Shown here: one piece after another, positions 25,055 to 35,600 of the stretch
How the letters are laid out: every line of letters starts with the position of its first letter
How positions within the stretch are numbered: position 1 is the first letter of the stretch
Assembly (NCBI RefSeq): GCF_904846285.1
Contig: NZ_CAJHAD010000024.1
Span: forward strand, 1 to 39,653
Source of the DNA: Psychrobacter immobilis
GTDB lineage: Bacteria; Pseudomonadota; Gammaproteobacteria; Pseudomonadales; Moraxellaceae
Reading direction: 5' to 3'
Length of the DNA: 39,653 nucleotides
Translations under genes and position numbers: made by a program
The notes under the pieces: model-generated
Seen by the model: the letters and a program-made list of their open reading frames with translations, nothing else
The model's database searches: none
What the model was told of the DNA's origin: nothing

Positions 25055-27187
25055 ATGCTACCCACTTCTAAGACTGATAATCGCCCTACCACTATTACCA
25101 AATTAACGCCTTTTACTAAGCAACTATATACGCTAAATAAGCCAGCTAAATGCTTACCCACATTATCCTCGCTTGCCTTATTTGTTGGTGCTATGCTGAC
25201 GCCGCTATATGCCCAAGCTGGGTTGCCAGAAGCGATACAGACGGCGCTTACGCATGCACACTTAAGCACCGCCGATATTAGTATTGTCATCACCCCCGTA
25301 GGTGATAAAAATGCTAGCCGCTTGCCTGCGCCTATTCAGGTAATTGATAGCACTAAACCCGCTAATCAGCCAGAAATGTTAACTACTGACGATGGCACTG
25401 CTGAACCTAGTAGCATCCAAAAACAAGCGCTTAAAAATAATAATGCTAAAGAACTAAAAGAAGTAAGCGTTCATCAAAGCCCATTGATGACTATCGAAAA
25501 ACAGACGATTAAACAACATGCAAGACAGCTGCATGCTTATACCGATGACCCTTATACCTATCAAAGTATTGAAAGCATTCCATCGCTACTGCCAGACAAG
25601 GCTTTAGTAAGTGCTAAAAATCATAATGGCAGCATTAAAGACAGCGCTAAAGACAATGAAAGCAGCAAAAACAACAACGACAAATCGACTGCTCACAGCC
25701 CCGTTATTAAATTCTCTTTTTCACCATTATTAAGCCATCAAGCCGATATTGCGCGCACGCCTGCCAGCACCATGAAACTTGTACCAAGTTTTATCGCCTT
25801 AGATACTTTGGGCGCTGACTTTGTTTGGCATACTCGTGTCTATCATACGGGTATTATCATTGGCGATAAGCTCTATGGCGACTTGATTATTCAAGGCAGT
25901 GGCGATCCAAAAATGACCCATGAGCGCTTACAGCAATTGCTTTATAAAGTACAAACCGCTGGTATTCGCCATATCAACGGCGATATTATTATCGATAGCG
26001 CCGTCTTTAAAAACGTCACAAAAGACACTGCCGCCTTTGACAACTCACCGCTACGTCCTTATAACGCCAGCCCCGATGGTTTTTTGGTCAATTTTAGCAG
26101 TATCGGTATTCAAAGCTATCCGCTAAACAATACGCGCGCGCAGCTGATTTACACGCCGCAGTTGGCAAACTATCAATTGCCCAGCATGATAAATATACGC
26201 TCGGCTGCCTGCGGTCAAGCGCGCTATAGTATTGCGCCGCAGTGGCAACCGACACAATTAACGCTTAATACCAATTTACCAGACAGCTGCGGCGAACATG
26301 CCTTTTATGTCGCTTACCCTGACGCCAAAGATTTTGCTGCCCGCGTCATTGCTTCTAAATGGCAAACACTTGGCAATACCTTAAGCGGTAAAGTCATCAG
26401 TCAAGAAACGCCTTATAATGACAATAACACTGTCAATAAACAGACAAAATTGCCCCGTGGTTTGGCAGCTATTGCGATGTCACCCTTGCCCATTGTTAGC
26501 TATCCTTCTTTAAACCTTACTCAGCAGATTTATGATATCAATCACTTCTCTAATAATGTAATGACAGAGCAAGTGGCGCTATCTATAGGCGCTTATAACA
26601 GTACTAATAATCCTATTAATAATATTGGCGTCAATAAAATAAACACTGATAAAGCGAGCACTAATAAAGAAAGCGTTAATAATAAAGGCAGTGATACGGA
26701 TAAAGTCATTAACAATCAAGCAACGAGCTTATATCAATTTGGCCAGCCAAAAGCGACCGACTATCCGCAAGCGCTGCAAACGATTAATCAATGGTGGCAA
26801 ACCAAGCTGACTACCCCGCCGCCGCATCTAAGCAACGGCTCAGGACTCTGCCGCGACTGTACCATCAGCGCCGCCAATTTAAGCGAGCTATTGACCTACG
26901 CTTATGAGCAACCGAGCTTCGATGCTTATGTGAGCTCGCTAGGCATTGCTGGGGTTAGTGGCACCATTAGCGCTCATAGCGAGCGCTTACCCAAATCGCA
27001 AGCCATCGGTCGCGCTTGGATAAAAACAGGCACATTAAATAATGTCACCTCGATGGCAGGCTATGTTAAAGGGCTATCTGGGCAAGACTATGTGGTGGTC
27101 GGAATGATTAATACGGATCAAGCGCTCAACGCTTATAACGCCCGAACTGTATTAGATACCATGCTAGATTGGACCGCGCAGCATTAA
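25055..27187 (+). CDS. dacB: D-alanyl-D-alanine carboxypeptidase/endopeptidase (PBP4 type)
   Basis: This periplasmic S13-family enzyme trims or cuts peptidoglycan cross-links. All three active-site motifs are present: STMK (Ser238-Lys241), SNN (499-501) and KTG (657-659). A signal-like hydrophobic stretch ending PLYAQA is preceded by about 30 residues, unusually long for a leader, so the start is uncertain (a TTG at 25031 would lengthen it). At 710 residues it is much longer than Escherichia coli PBP4 (477 mature or precursor class). The extra length is low-complexity: a Lys/Asn/Ser/Asp-rich stretch (roughly 90-220) before STMK and another Asn/Lys/Ser/Thr-rich stretch just after SNN. No operon partner is close. 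Family assignment is secure. Confidence 0.93.
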   Translation: MLPTSKTDNRPTTITKLTPFTKQLYTLNKPAKCLPTLSSLALFVGAMLTPLYAQAGLPEAIQTALTHAHLSTADISIVITPVGDKNASRLPAPIQVIDSTKPANQPEMLTTDDGTAEPSSIQKQALKNNNAKELKEVSVHQSPLMTIEKQTIKQHARQLHAYTDDPYTYQSIESIPSLLPDKALVSAKNHNGSIKDSAKDNESSKNNNDKSTAHSPVIKFSFSPLLSHQADIARTPASTMKLVPSFIALDTLGADFVWHTRVYHTGIIIGDKLYGDLIIQGSGDPKMTHERLQQLLYKVQTAGIRHINGDIIIDSAVFKNVTKDTAAFDNSPLRPYNASPDGFLVNFSSIGIQSYPLNNTRAQLIYTPQLANYQLPSMINIRSAACGQARYSIAPQWQPTQLTLNTNLPDSCGEHAFYVAYPDAKDFAARVIASKWQTLGNTLSGKVISQETPYNDNNTVNKQTKLPRGLAAIAMSPLPIVSYPSLNLTQQIYDINHFSNNVMTEQVALSIGAYNSTNNPINNIGVNKINTDKASTNKESVNNKGSDTDKVINNQATSLYQFGQPKATDYPQALQTINQWWQTKLTTPPPHLSNGSGLCRDCTISAANLSELLTYAYEQPSFDAYVSSLGIAGVSGTISAHSERLPKSQAIGRAWIKTGTLNNVTSMAGYVKGLSGQDYVVVGMINTDQALNAYNARTVLDTMLDWTAQH

Positions 27188-27267
27188 GGGTGGTTCATTA
27201 ACTGCTCTTTTTCTATCGCTATTTGCTTTAAAAATCTTATGCTCACCCCTTTATAAAGGTCGTTTTT

Positions 27268-27798
27268 ATGTCACGCAAACCAATGCAGCTTAGCAAGTCT
27301 CCTAGTCCGTCAAAAGATGGCAAGGTGGCAGGCAATACTCAGCCTAGCAGTCCAAAAACAATGCCACCTAAAATGGCGCAATATGTCGGATTCTTTGCGG
27401 TTGGTTATATTCTAGCTAGCGCCATATTTATGATGATTCAAACCAAATTTGCCTTAAACTCGCAATTGGTTACTGTCATCTCTATCGTCATCGGCGCTTA
27501 TATCGCGGTGCATAAATTTATTAAGCATCAACAGCGCGCGCTAGATAGAAGCGAGATTAACCGTTTAATGTTTGGCGGTGTCGCGGTGGTTTGGCTGCTT
27601 ACCATTATCTATTTCTTAGGTATCTGGTTTTTCTTATTTGATGCGGTGAGCCGTGAAGTATTGATAGAGATGACCATACAGCAGCCGCTACCGCTACTTT
27701 CGGCATTGGTGATGATATTGCTGCTGAGCTTAGTCAGTGCGCGCGTTAGCATTTGGATGATTAATCGCTTACTTAACCCCAAGCGTAAAACTGTTTAA
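27268..27798 (+). CDS. Four-helix membrane protein, possibly ABZJ_00895 family (176 aa)
   Basis: A Ser/Pro/Lys-rich cytoplasmic N-terminus (1-32) is followed by four predicted membrane helices at about 34-52, 65-82, 103-127 and 143-165. The loop between helices two and three is basic (HKFIKHQQRALDRSEINRL), suggesting it lies in the cytoplasm. The layout and the SEINRLMFGG-type segment resemble the small Moraxellaceae membrane proteins called ABZJ_00895 family, but I could not confirm this. Function is unknown. AAAGG eight bases upstream supports the start. It lies 80 bases after the PBP4-type gene and may be transcribed with it. Confidence 0.7.
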   Translation: MSRKPMQLSKSPSPSKDGKVAGNTQPSSPKTMPPKMAQYVGFFAVGYILASAIFMMIQTKFALNSQLVTVISIVIGAYIAVHKFIKHQQRALDRSEINRLMFGGVAVVWLLTIIYFLGIWFFLFDAVSREVLIEMTIQQPLPLLSALVMILLLSLVSARVSIWMINRLLNPKRKTV

Positions 27799-27948
27799 TT
27801 ATCATTTAAATGTTTAACGCTTTTAAATAGACAGTAACCTGAACTATTTATTCCTATCCAAGCGCATACAAAATTTTGTCCTATACCTGAGTAAATTACG
27901 TTACGCTATCTTAACGCTAATGAATTTTGCTAGATAGGAGCGCAAGCA

Positions 27949-28506
27949 ATGGAGATGCTTTTTTTCGACAATATAGACAAACTCGGACGTATCATTGTGA
28001 CCGCGGTCATGGTTTACGTTTTGATTGTGATTACCACTAAAGTCTCTGGAAAACGTTCGACCTCGCAGCTTAATAACTTTGATTGGATTGTCACCGTGAT
28101 GATTGGCTCACTCGGTGCCAGCACTATTTTGCTTGAAGACATCCCTTTTATAGAAGGCGCTTCTTCTATTGTGGCGCTGTATGTCATGCAGTTTTTGGTC
28201 ACAAAATATGCGTCTATTTCACCAGAATTTAGCAGTTTTATTTTGTCCGAGCCGCGCATTGTCTTTTATCAAGGACAGTTTTTACCCGATGCGATGCGTG
28301 CCGAGCGCTTAACCCGTCAAGAGATTGAATGTGCGATGCGTTCTGAAGGCGTGAATAGTTTCGATGATATTGAGGCGATCGTTTTCGAATCAGATGCTAA
28401 GCTGACCATTATCCCAAAACCTGCTTGTTCTGATAGTAAAGATAATAATCAAAACGCAGAGAACACGATATCGGAAACCATTGCACCGCTTATGCAAGGT
28501 GACTGA
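27949..28506 (+). CDS. YetF-like DUF421 membrane protein
   Basis: The 185-residue protein has three N-terminal membrane helices (about 12-31, 45-62 and 68-87). The diagnostic DUF421 segment KVSGKRSTSQLNNFDWIVTVMIGSL lies between the first two. The C-terminal cytoplasmic domain (EPRIVFYQGQFLPDAMRAERLTRQEIECAMRSEGV.SFDDIEAIVFESDAKLTIIPK) is the YetF/YdfR-type small domain. The Asn/Ser-rich last 30 residues are variable. Members are integral membrane proteins of unsettled function. GGAG eight bases before the ATG supports the start. A convergent terminator follows directly. Confidence 0.9.
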   Translation: MEMLFFDNIDKLGRIIVTAVMVYVLIVITTKVSGKRSTSQLNNFDWIVTVMIGSLGASTILLEDIPFIEGASSIVALYVMQFLVTKYASISPEFSSFILSEPRIVFYQGQFLPDAMRAERLTRQEIECAMRSEGVNSFDDIEAIVFESDAKLTIIPKPACSDSKDNNQNAENTISETIAPLMQGD

Positions 28507-28521
28507 TAAAGGTTAATGCAC

Positions 28522-28560
28522 AAAAAAGGATAGCCGATATAAACCGACTATCCTTTTACT
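28522..28560. terminator. Bidirectional terminator between DUF421 and DUF2147 genes
   Basis: AAAAGGATAG (28524-28533) pairs perfectly with CTATCCTTTT (28548-28557). A-rich and T-rich flanks on both sides let it serve both converging genes. Confidence 0.85.
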
Positions 28561-28624
28561 TTTATCTTCAATTAATACTAACCGCTATAATCGTTATTTA
28601 TCAATAACAATCCTAGTGCAAAAC

Positions 28625-29071
28625 TTATTTAATACGCTGCCACGTTTGTGAACGCCCAAAGACTGGCGTACCGACAAAGCCGCGTAGCTTTAGGCTTTGA
28701 CCATTATCACTTAAGGTCAACTTGCCAGAATAGGTTTTTCCTGATTCAGGATCGACCAGCTTGCCGTCACTCCATTGGTTATTACCATCCGCTTTGAAGC
28801 CTGATAGTATCTGCAAACCTTCAACCGGTTTGTTCTTTAAGCTGCCAGGACACTTGGTACAAAGCGCATCTGCCTTTTCTTTATCAAGGACCTTGAGGAT
28901 TTTTCCCGTGACTTTGCCACCGCTTTCAGTTAACTGCATGACGGCCTTTTTTTCACCGGTTTTATCATCGATGGTTTGCCATTGTGTGCCATTTAACGAA
29001 ACAGCAAACACAGAAGTAGAGAGCAGCGCACCTGCGCTAAGAGCAGCTAGACTTAATATAGTACGTTTCAT
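28625..29071 (-). CDS. Secreted DUF2147 protein
   Basis: The 148-residue precursor has a clear signal peptide (MKRTILSLAALSAGALLSTSVFA, cut near 23). The mature domain is DUF2147: WQTIDDKTGEKKAVMQLTESGGKVTGKILKV early, a CTKCPG segment with two cysteines that could form a disulfide or bind metal, then KNKPVEGLQILSGFK, WSDGKLVDPESGKTYSGKLTLS and LKLRGFVGTPVFGRSQTWQR. These are small periplasmic beta-barrel-like proteins of unknown function. The start at 29071 follows AAAGGAG six bases upstream; a longer frame adds eleven unsupported residues. It stands alone, convergent with the YetF-like gene. Confidence 0.9.
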   Translation of the reverse strand: MKRTILSLAALSAGALLSTSVFAVSLNGTQWQTIDDKTGEKKAVMQLTESGGKVTGKILKVLDKEKADALCTKCPGSLKNKPVEGLQILSGFKADGNNQWSDGKLVDPESGKTYSGKLTLSDNGQSLKLRGFVGTPVFGRSQTWQRIK

Positions 29072-29320
29072 GAACGACTCCTTTCGTTTAAAAAAATGCT
29101 TCAAATTGTCTTTTGGTTTATCATAAAGACCTCATAGTGTTAGGCGTTATTATATTATCGATAGATCTATCATTAAGAAAAATCACCATAATAAAGAACA
29201 ACTGTTTGTCGAATGCCAGTAAAGCATAAAAAAATGCTTTGTAAAAGGTATGTTTGTTACAGTAACTTAAGCGCAGAATTCTTTTGTTACATTTAATCAA
29301 TAATCAAAGTGGTAGATATT

Positions 29321-29809
29321 ATGAAAGTAAGAATATTGACCGTCGGTAATAAAATGCCCAAGTGGGTGCAAACCGGTTTTGATGAATATTTCAAACGTAT
29401 TCAACCGATGCTCAGCACCGAAATCGTAGAAATTGCGGCGGCCAAACGCGCCAAAAATCCGTCAGACGCCAATTTGGCGCAGTACCGTGAACAAGAAGGT
29501 CAGGCAATATTGGCTGCTCATACGTCAGGAGGGCGTGAGCAATTGTGGGTGCTAGATGTAAAAGGTAAGATGCTCTCTACCGAACAGTTGGCCGATAAAT
29601 TGGCGGGTGGCATGCAGCAAGGCGACGATATTGCCTTGGTCATCGGCGGTGCTGATGGGGTATCGCCCGAAGTATTGGCGCAAGCAGATGTAAAATGGTC
29701 GCTATCAGCGCTGACGCTGCCACATCCTTTAGTGCGAGTGGTGCTGATGGAGCAGCTATATCGCGCCATGAGTATCAATCACAATCACCCTTACCATCGC
29801 GGTAATTAA
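29321..29809 (+). CDS. rlmH: 23S rRNA pseudouridine-1915 N3-methyltransferase
   Basis: This small SPOUT-class, knotted methyltransferase acts on the large ribosomal subunit (pseudouridine 1915 of helix 69). From MKVRILTVGNKMPKWV it has 162 residues, near the family's usual 155. A GTG 12 bases upstream would add four residues with no support. The conserved parts are all present: LDVKGKMLSTEQLA, the SAM-binding IALVIGGADGVSPEV, LPHPLVRVVLMEQLYRA and the C-terminal NHPYHRGN, whose Tyr-His-Arg is typical. In many bacteria it follows rsfS (rsfA); that gene is absent here. Confidence 0.96.
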   Translation: MKVRILTVGNKMPKWVQTGFDEYFKRIQPMLSTEIVEIAAAKRAKNPSDANLAQYREQEGQAILAAHTSGGREQLWVLDVKGKMLSTEQLADKLAGGMQQGDDIALVIGGADGVSPEVLAQADVKWSLSALTLPHPLVRVVLMEQLYRAMSINHNHPYHRGN

Positions 29810-29907
29810 AACGCTTATAAAGCAGCCCTTACCTGATAAAAAACCAGCTTGTTATTAGTAATGACAAAACAGATTGAAATATAGCCGCGCGCCCTAATAA
29901 ATGCACC

Positions 29908-30831
29908 ATGAAACATCCTAAACCTGCAGTACCTAAAGCCTCAGGCACGCATCCGCAACCTGATGACAAACGCCAACCTCTAACGACCTCCAAGCCGACG
30001 CCTATCACGGCAGCGGCTGCTTGGACAGATGTGCCTGCGATACCACCTAGGGCAGCGCAAGTATCGAAGCGACCCAAATTGCCCGCGCTATTTATTTCGC
30101 ATGGAGCGCCGACGCTTGCAATCGAACAGTCAGCGACAACCAGCGCGTTGGCACGTATGGGTCAAAACTTACCTAAGCCGCGCGCTATCGTCATTATGTC
30201 GGCACACTGGCAGTCAGCTAAGCTTGAAATCAGCAGCAATCCACAACCAAAAACTTGGCATGATTTTTCCGGCTTTGCGTCTGAGCTGTATGAGTTGCAA
30301 TATCCTGCAGCGGGTCAGCCAGCACTTGCCGAAACCCTGGCGCACCAGCTAACGGCGCGTGGTATCACCTGCCGCGTAAATCCTTTGCGTGTCAGCGACC
30401 ACGGCGTTTGGGCGCCGCTTTTGCATCTGTACCCAGAAGCCGATATTCCTATCGTGCAAATATCGCTACCACGGCATTATGACAGTGTCGCTTGTTATCA
30501 ATTGGGTGCGCAACTGGCGCAATTGCGTGATGAGCAAATCCTCTTGATTGGCTCAGGGAATATTACCCATAATTTACAAGCACTACGTTGGCAAGCAGAG
30601 AGTATTGATAAAACTGCTAAAGACTTTAAAGTTTGGCTATTACAACAGCTCAAAACTGATATTCCAAGCGCCTTAGACTGGCAGCAATATCCTAATTATC
30701 AAAATGTACATCCAAGCGATGAGCACCTATTGCCGTTATTCTTTGCCTTAGGTGCCGGTCAACGCGTCTCTGTGGTACACCAAAGCATGGCGCACCATAG
30801 TTTGGGTATGGATATTTATCGCTTTGATTAA
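29908..30831 (+). CDS. ygiD: Class III extradiol dioxygenase, 4,5-DOPA type (YgiD-like)
   Basis: The 307-residue protein has a LigB/DODA-type core from about residue 57: LFISHGAPTL (His65), IVIMSAHWQ (His100), SDHGVWAPL (His165), GSGNITHNL (His221) and HPSDEHLLPLFFALG (His268, His273). The conserved histidines are candidate metal ligands, and the family opens catechol-type rings at the 4,5 position. The usual protein starts close to the FISHGAP strand. Here about 55 Pro/Ala/Lys/Thr-rich residues precede it, starting MKHPKPAVPK, without a signal peptide, so either the tail is real or a later start is used. It stands between rlmH and a convergent amidase gene. The physiological substrate is unknown. 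Confidence 0.85.
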   Translation: MKHPKPAVPKASGTHPQPDDKRQPLTTSKPTPITAAAAWTDVPAIPPRAAQVSKRPKLPALFISHGAPTLAIEQSATTSALARMGQNLPKPRAIVIMSAHWQSAKLEISSNPQPKTWHDFSGFASELYELQYPAAGQPALAETLAHQLTARGITCRVNPLRVSDHGVWAPLLHLYPEADIPIVQISLPRHYDSVACYQLGAQLAQLRDEQILLIGSGNITHNLQALRWQAESIDKTAKDFKVWLLQQLKTDIPSALDWQQYPNYQNVHPSDEHLLPLFFALGAGQRVSVVHQSMAHHSLGMDIYRFD

Positions 30832-30918
30832 CCTTTTTTAAAACGTTAATCAAAGCACTTTTGCTTAGCTCTACCTTCTAATGCAGCATTTATCAAAAAT
30901 CATTTCGAGCATATAAAA

Positions 30919-32412
30919 TTACTTCTCAAAGGCAGGCTTAGTAAACATTCCAGCGCGTTCCATCTCGCCAGCAATGCTAAATAACGTCGTTTCATCATTC
31001 ATACGCCCAATCAGCTGCATCCCAATCGGTAGACCTTTTTTGCTCATCCCGACTGGCAACGACATTGCTGGCAGCCCTGTAATATTACCCAATAAAGTAA
31101 AGCCCATTTTACCAAGTACGGGTGCGCTGAGCTTTTCAATCACGCCCGAGCTAAAGGCAAATCTGCCCATATTAATGCCTTTATTAAGCACCCCTGCACT
31201 ACGCATGAGCATCTCATCCATACGGCTTGGCGGCAATACACCATGCTTAACCGCAGGTGTCGGTACAGTTGGGCACAAAATCATATCGTAGGTCTCAAGC
31301 AATAAACCCGTTTGATATTGGCTATCATGCCAGCCATGCTTAGCATGTGCCAAATCAACGGCAGATAATGAGCGTCCAAGCATCGCCATATTATAGGTTT
31401 GCGGCTCAAGGTTTTGGATATGCTGCGCGCCGTGACAGCGCTCGATATTATCAATAGTAAATGCGGTATGGGCGCAAACCACCACCAAAAAATCATGCCA
31501 GAACTGCTCAATATTAATATTAGGCTCGGCGGGCACCACACGATGACCCATTGCCTCTAGTTGCTTAGCGGTCTGCTCTAATACAGCAAGTACTTCTTTA
31601 TCGACGACCGTATTGGCAACCAATGGCTGTTGATGCAGCGCGATGGTTAATTGCCTCGGTGCTCGCATCGCTGCTTGCAAAAATGTCCCATTAGGTGGCG
31701 CAATGACGTAAGGTGCACCGATTTCCGCTCCACTTGTCGCATCAAGCATCGCTGCACTATCACGCACACTACGCGTAATCACATGGTCAGCAACCGCCCC
31801 TTCCCAACCTTCGCCAAATTTAGGGCCCATAGGGTTACGACCACGGCTAGGTTTAAATCCAAACACACCACTCCATGCCGCAGGAAAGCGTATCGAGCCA
31901 CCGCCATCACCCGCGCCTGCCATCGGCACAATACCACTTGATACCGCCGCTGCACTACCGCCCGATGAACCACCAGAGCTATAGCCTTTTTTAAATGGAT
32001 TATGGGTGGCACCATGAGCTTTCGGTTCGGTAGTGATAATTAAACCAAACTCTGGCGTATTGGTTTTACCAAAAGTATTTACGCCGGTGGCTTTCATGCG
32101 TTTAACGATTTCGCTGTCATCATCAGGTACGATGTTGACGCTACGGCTACCCATGGTAATGGGCTCATCCGCAAAATAAAATGACAAGTCTTTAAGCAAA
32201 TAAGGCACACCGTTAAAGATACCCGTTGGTAAGCCTTTTTCTGCTGCTGCATAAGCGCGCTCATCAAAACGATGGATAACAGCGTTTAATTTGGGATTAA
32301 GCTGATTGGCTTGCTCAACTGCCGCATCGAGCAATTCTTTGGCGCTGACTTCTCCTGCGTTAACCAATGCCGCCAGCGCTATCGCATCGTATTGCGTGTA
32401 TTCTTTAAACAT
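30919..32412 (-). CDS. Amidase-signature-family amidase
   Basis: The 497-residue protein contains the full amidase signature: [11 protein letters not shown] with catalytic Lys74, [17 protein letters not shown] holding the cis-Ser (149 or 150), and [25 protein letters not shown] with nucleophile Ser173. The DGGGSIR and RGRNPMGP variants resemble those of 6-aminohexanoate-cyclic-dimer hydrolases and related broad amidases rather than GatA; gatB and gatC are not nearby. It would hydrolyse a small amide in the cytoplasm, with the substrate unknown. AAGGAAGG six bases before the ATG supports the start. It is a single gene, convergent with the dioxygenase gene. Confidence 0.9.
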   Translation of the reverse strand: MFKEYTQYDAIALAALVNAGEVSAKELLDAAVEQANQLNPKLNAVIHRFDERAYAAAEKGLPTGIFNGVPYLLKDLSFYFADEPITMGSRSVNIVPDDDSEIVKRMKATGVNTFGKTNTPEFGLIITTEPKAHGATHNPFKKGYSSGGSSGGSAAAVSSGIVPMAGAGDGGGSIRFPAAWSGVFGFKPSRGRNPMGPKFGEGWEGAVADHVITRSVRDSAAMLDATSGAEIGAPYVIAPPNGTFLQAAMRAPRQLTIALHQQPLVANTVVDKEVLAVLEQTAKQLEAMGHRVVPAEPNINIEQFWHDFLVVVCAHTAFTIDNIERCHGAQHIQNLEPQTYNMAMLGRSLSAVDLAHAKHGWHDSQYQTGLLLETYDMILCPTVPTPAVKHGVLPPSRMDEMLMRSAGVLNKGINMGRFAFSSGVIEKLSAPVLGKMGFTLLGNITGLPAMSLPVGMSKKGLPIGMQLIGRMNDETTLFSIAGEMERAGMFTKPAFEK

Positions 32413-32600
32413 AACCGACCTTCCTTGGAGAGTAATTTAAGTGACAAGTATTTTTAGAATTTATTTGATAAACCATCACCAGTTTAGTCTAAAAAACCAC
32501 TGTTTATAATTGATTAACAAACTCATTGGTCATTTGAAAACATAAGTGTCTATTATCAATAATGAAGGTAATCATGAATAACTACCTATATTCTAATAAC

Positions 32601-32640
32601 AAAAAAGCGAGCTACTTTATTGAGTAACTCGCTTTTTTAG
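32601..32640 (-). terminator. Intrinsic terminator after ftsK
   Basis: AAAAAAGCGAGCTACT (32601-32616) pairs with AGTAACTCGCTTTTTT (32624-32639) with a single mismatch. It lies 24 bases after the ftsK stop, and on the minus strand it ends in a T-run. Confidence 0.9.
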
Positions 32641-32662
32641 TATTCAAGTATGCGTTATCTGT

Positions 32663-35600
32663 TTACATCAACAGTTCACGCTTGCCACTTTTACCCATCG
32701 AGCTGACCAAGCCAGCCTCTTCCATCGAGTCGACAATACGCGCGGCGCGGTTATATCCAATGCTAAATTTCCGCTGGATACTAGAAGCAGAAACTTTGCG
32801 CGTTTCCATAATAAAACCAACGGCTTCATTATAAAGATCATCATCTTCGCCAGAGGCGCTGGCAGTACTGCCGCCACTGGGACTAGATAATTCAAAATTG
32901 CCAGCCATATTATCGATATAATCAGGCGCACCGCGCTCACGCCATGCATCACAGACGCTATTGACCTCTTCATCGCTGACATAGGCACCATGCACACGAT
33001 CCGGTTCAATTTGCCCTGGGCCTAAGAACAACATATCACCATTACCAAGCATATCTTCGGCACCACCACTATCCAAAATAGTGCGCGAATCCACTTTTGA
33101 GTTCACTCGTAGCGCCGCTCGTACTGGAATATTGGCTTTAATCAAACCAGTAATGACATCGACTGAAGGACGCTGAGTGGCAAGGATTAAGTGAATCCCT
33201 GCTGCACGCGATTTCTGCGCCAAGCGTGTAATTAATTCCTCTGCCTGCTTACCAACTTGCATAATCATATCGGCAAACTCATCGGCGACAATGACAATCA
33301 TGGGTAAGGTTTTAAGCTTTGGCGCTTGACTGATACTCACGCTGTCATTGGGTCGCCATAATGGATCAAGCATTGGGTTACCTGACTTTTCAGCAGCGAT
33401 TACTTTTTTGTTGAACTCATTCAGCTTACGAACCTTCAATAAGCTCATCAACTGATAACGACGCTCCATCTCTGCCACACACCATGACAAGGCACTTGCC
33501 GCTTCAGTCATATCGGTAACAACTGGCGTTAGTAAATGCGGAATATCGTTATAGTTAGCAAGCTCAAGTTGCTTAGGGTCAATCAAAATCATCCGTAGCT
33601 CGTTCGGGGTATATTTAAGCAGCATCGATAGTAACATGGCGTTAACCAAGACTGATTTACCAGAACCCGTCGTACCAGCAACCAACATATGCGGCGCTCG
33701 TGCAAGGTCAGTAATAATCGGCTTACCACCAATATCTTTACCCATCGCCATGCTGATTTGCGCTTTAGGATCTTTAAATTTCTCGGTATCTAATAGCTCA
33801 ATCAAGCGCACCATTTCGCGCTGTTTGTTGGGCACTTCGATGCCAATATAGGGTTTACCAGGAATAACTTCCACGACACGTAAAGATGCCATTGATAATG
33901 AGCGTGCCAAATCACGTGAAATTCCTGTAACTTTACTGGCTTTTATCCCAGGAGCGAGATCTACTTCAAAACGCGTTACGACAGGACCTGGAATAGCATT
34001 GACGACATTTGCTTTAACATTGAATTCTTGTAACTTAATCTCTAGCAGCTCTGATAACTGTTCAAGTTCAGCCAATGTATAGCTTGGCTTACGGTCAGGG
34101 TCAGGCTTATCTAAAATAGAAAGTTCTGGAATTGGTGTCAGACTGTTACGATAGGCAGCCGTTTGCATCGAGCGTGATTTTTGACTGAATGCAATATCAT
34201 CACTAATATGCGGCATAACGGGCGCAGCAATATCGTCAGCGATGTGGTAATCATCGTCGTCTTCCGGCATCATGTCAGCAATATGATTACTGCTATCGCC
34301 TTCTGGCACTGCAAAGCTTACCGTTGGTTTAGCGGCGGTTACGGGCGGAGTATTTGTCTGTGCAACCCCAGTTATCGTTGTAATAGCAGTTGCTGCCAGC
34401 GGCGCTAATGTAGGATTAGCAGGGGGCGTATTGGTTGGTGTCATATCAGTAACTTTAGAAACGTCACTAAATGTATCGACTGGCGCAGCAAACTCTACTG
34501 CCGATGTACTGATTGTTTCAGTTTCAACTAAAGGCTCAGCATTATAGGAAAAGTCTGGTTGTTTGATAGACCAACTTTCAGACAAATCATCTATTGAGTC
34601 AGCAACCATATTATTTGATGAATTATCGTTTAATAAATTATCAGTCTTCTGTTCCTGTATCACAGTGTCAAACGAGGTTTCTAATACCGGCGCTTCAATG
34701 ACGGCTTTATTTTGCTCTAACTCAGGCGCTACTGGAACCGCCGCATGTTCTGCTAGCCAAGCATCAACGCTTTTTGTCATTTCATCTTTATCAGCAGTAT
34801 CATTAACAATATAATCAGAAGTATTAGGCGCAGCAGTAGAGTTATCGAAGCCTTGGACGTTAGTGTTTGGAGCAGCATCTGCATCATAAACAAGCGTATC
34901 CTTTCCAGCAAGTGCCTCACTTGCTAACAAATCATCGACCGTATTAGCATCATTCCAAGCAAAACTTGGTTCAACTTTGCGTACAGGCGCCATAACTGGG
35001 TTTGCTGCAGGCGTTGCAGCTTGCGGTTGGTTAATATGACTAAAACTGCTTGCATTAGCTGAAGCTGTTTGTAACTGCTCATCCTGCGCCGTACTGTTGG
35101 TAGCAGTTTGTGCCACTGCTGCCGCGACTGACATAGACGCTTTGACGCTAGCACCTAGACCCGACGTCGCTAAAAAATCTTTTAAGACGTGATTAAAACG
35201 ACCACTTTTATCTGCCGTTTGGGCATGATTAGCAGCTGGCAAATCTAGTGGTAATTGTTCAAAGGCTTGTGCAGCTTTTTCACTGGTCACATTATCATCA
35301 TTTTGCTGTTGCGTAGCTGCTGCTTGCGCCACTTGTCTATTATCTTGTTCGCGGTCATTACCTTTAACCGCAGAATCGCGCCACGACCATGTCTTAATTT
35401 TTTGATAAATGGCCAACCAATGAATATTAAAAGCAAAAGTGGCGGTAATAATCACAAATACCGTCAAAAACGTCACACTGCCCCACTGTGATAATAGCTG
35501 TGCCAAACGTGCTTGCAGTTCAAGACCAATAATACCACCAGCCACGCCTTTAAGACCTGACACCATAGGATCGGCCACTTGCTGCACTAGCGCTACCAAT

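Noticed and set aside
30919..32412. GatA subunit of glutamyl-tRNA amidotransferase
   Set aside because: The signature variants differ and no gatB or gatC is nearby.
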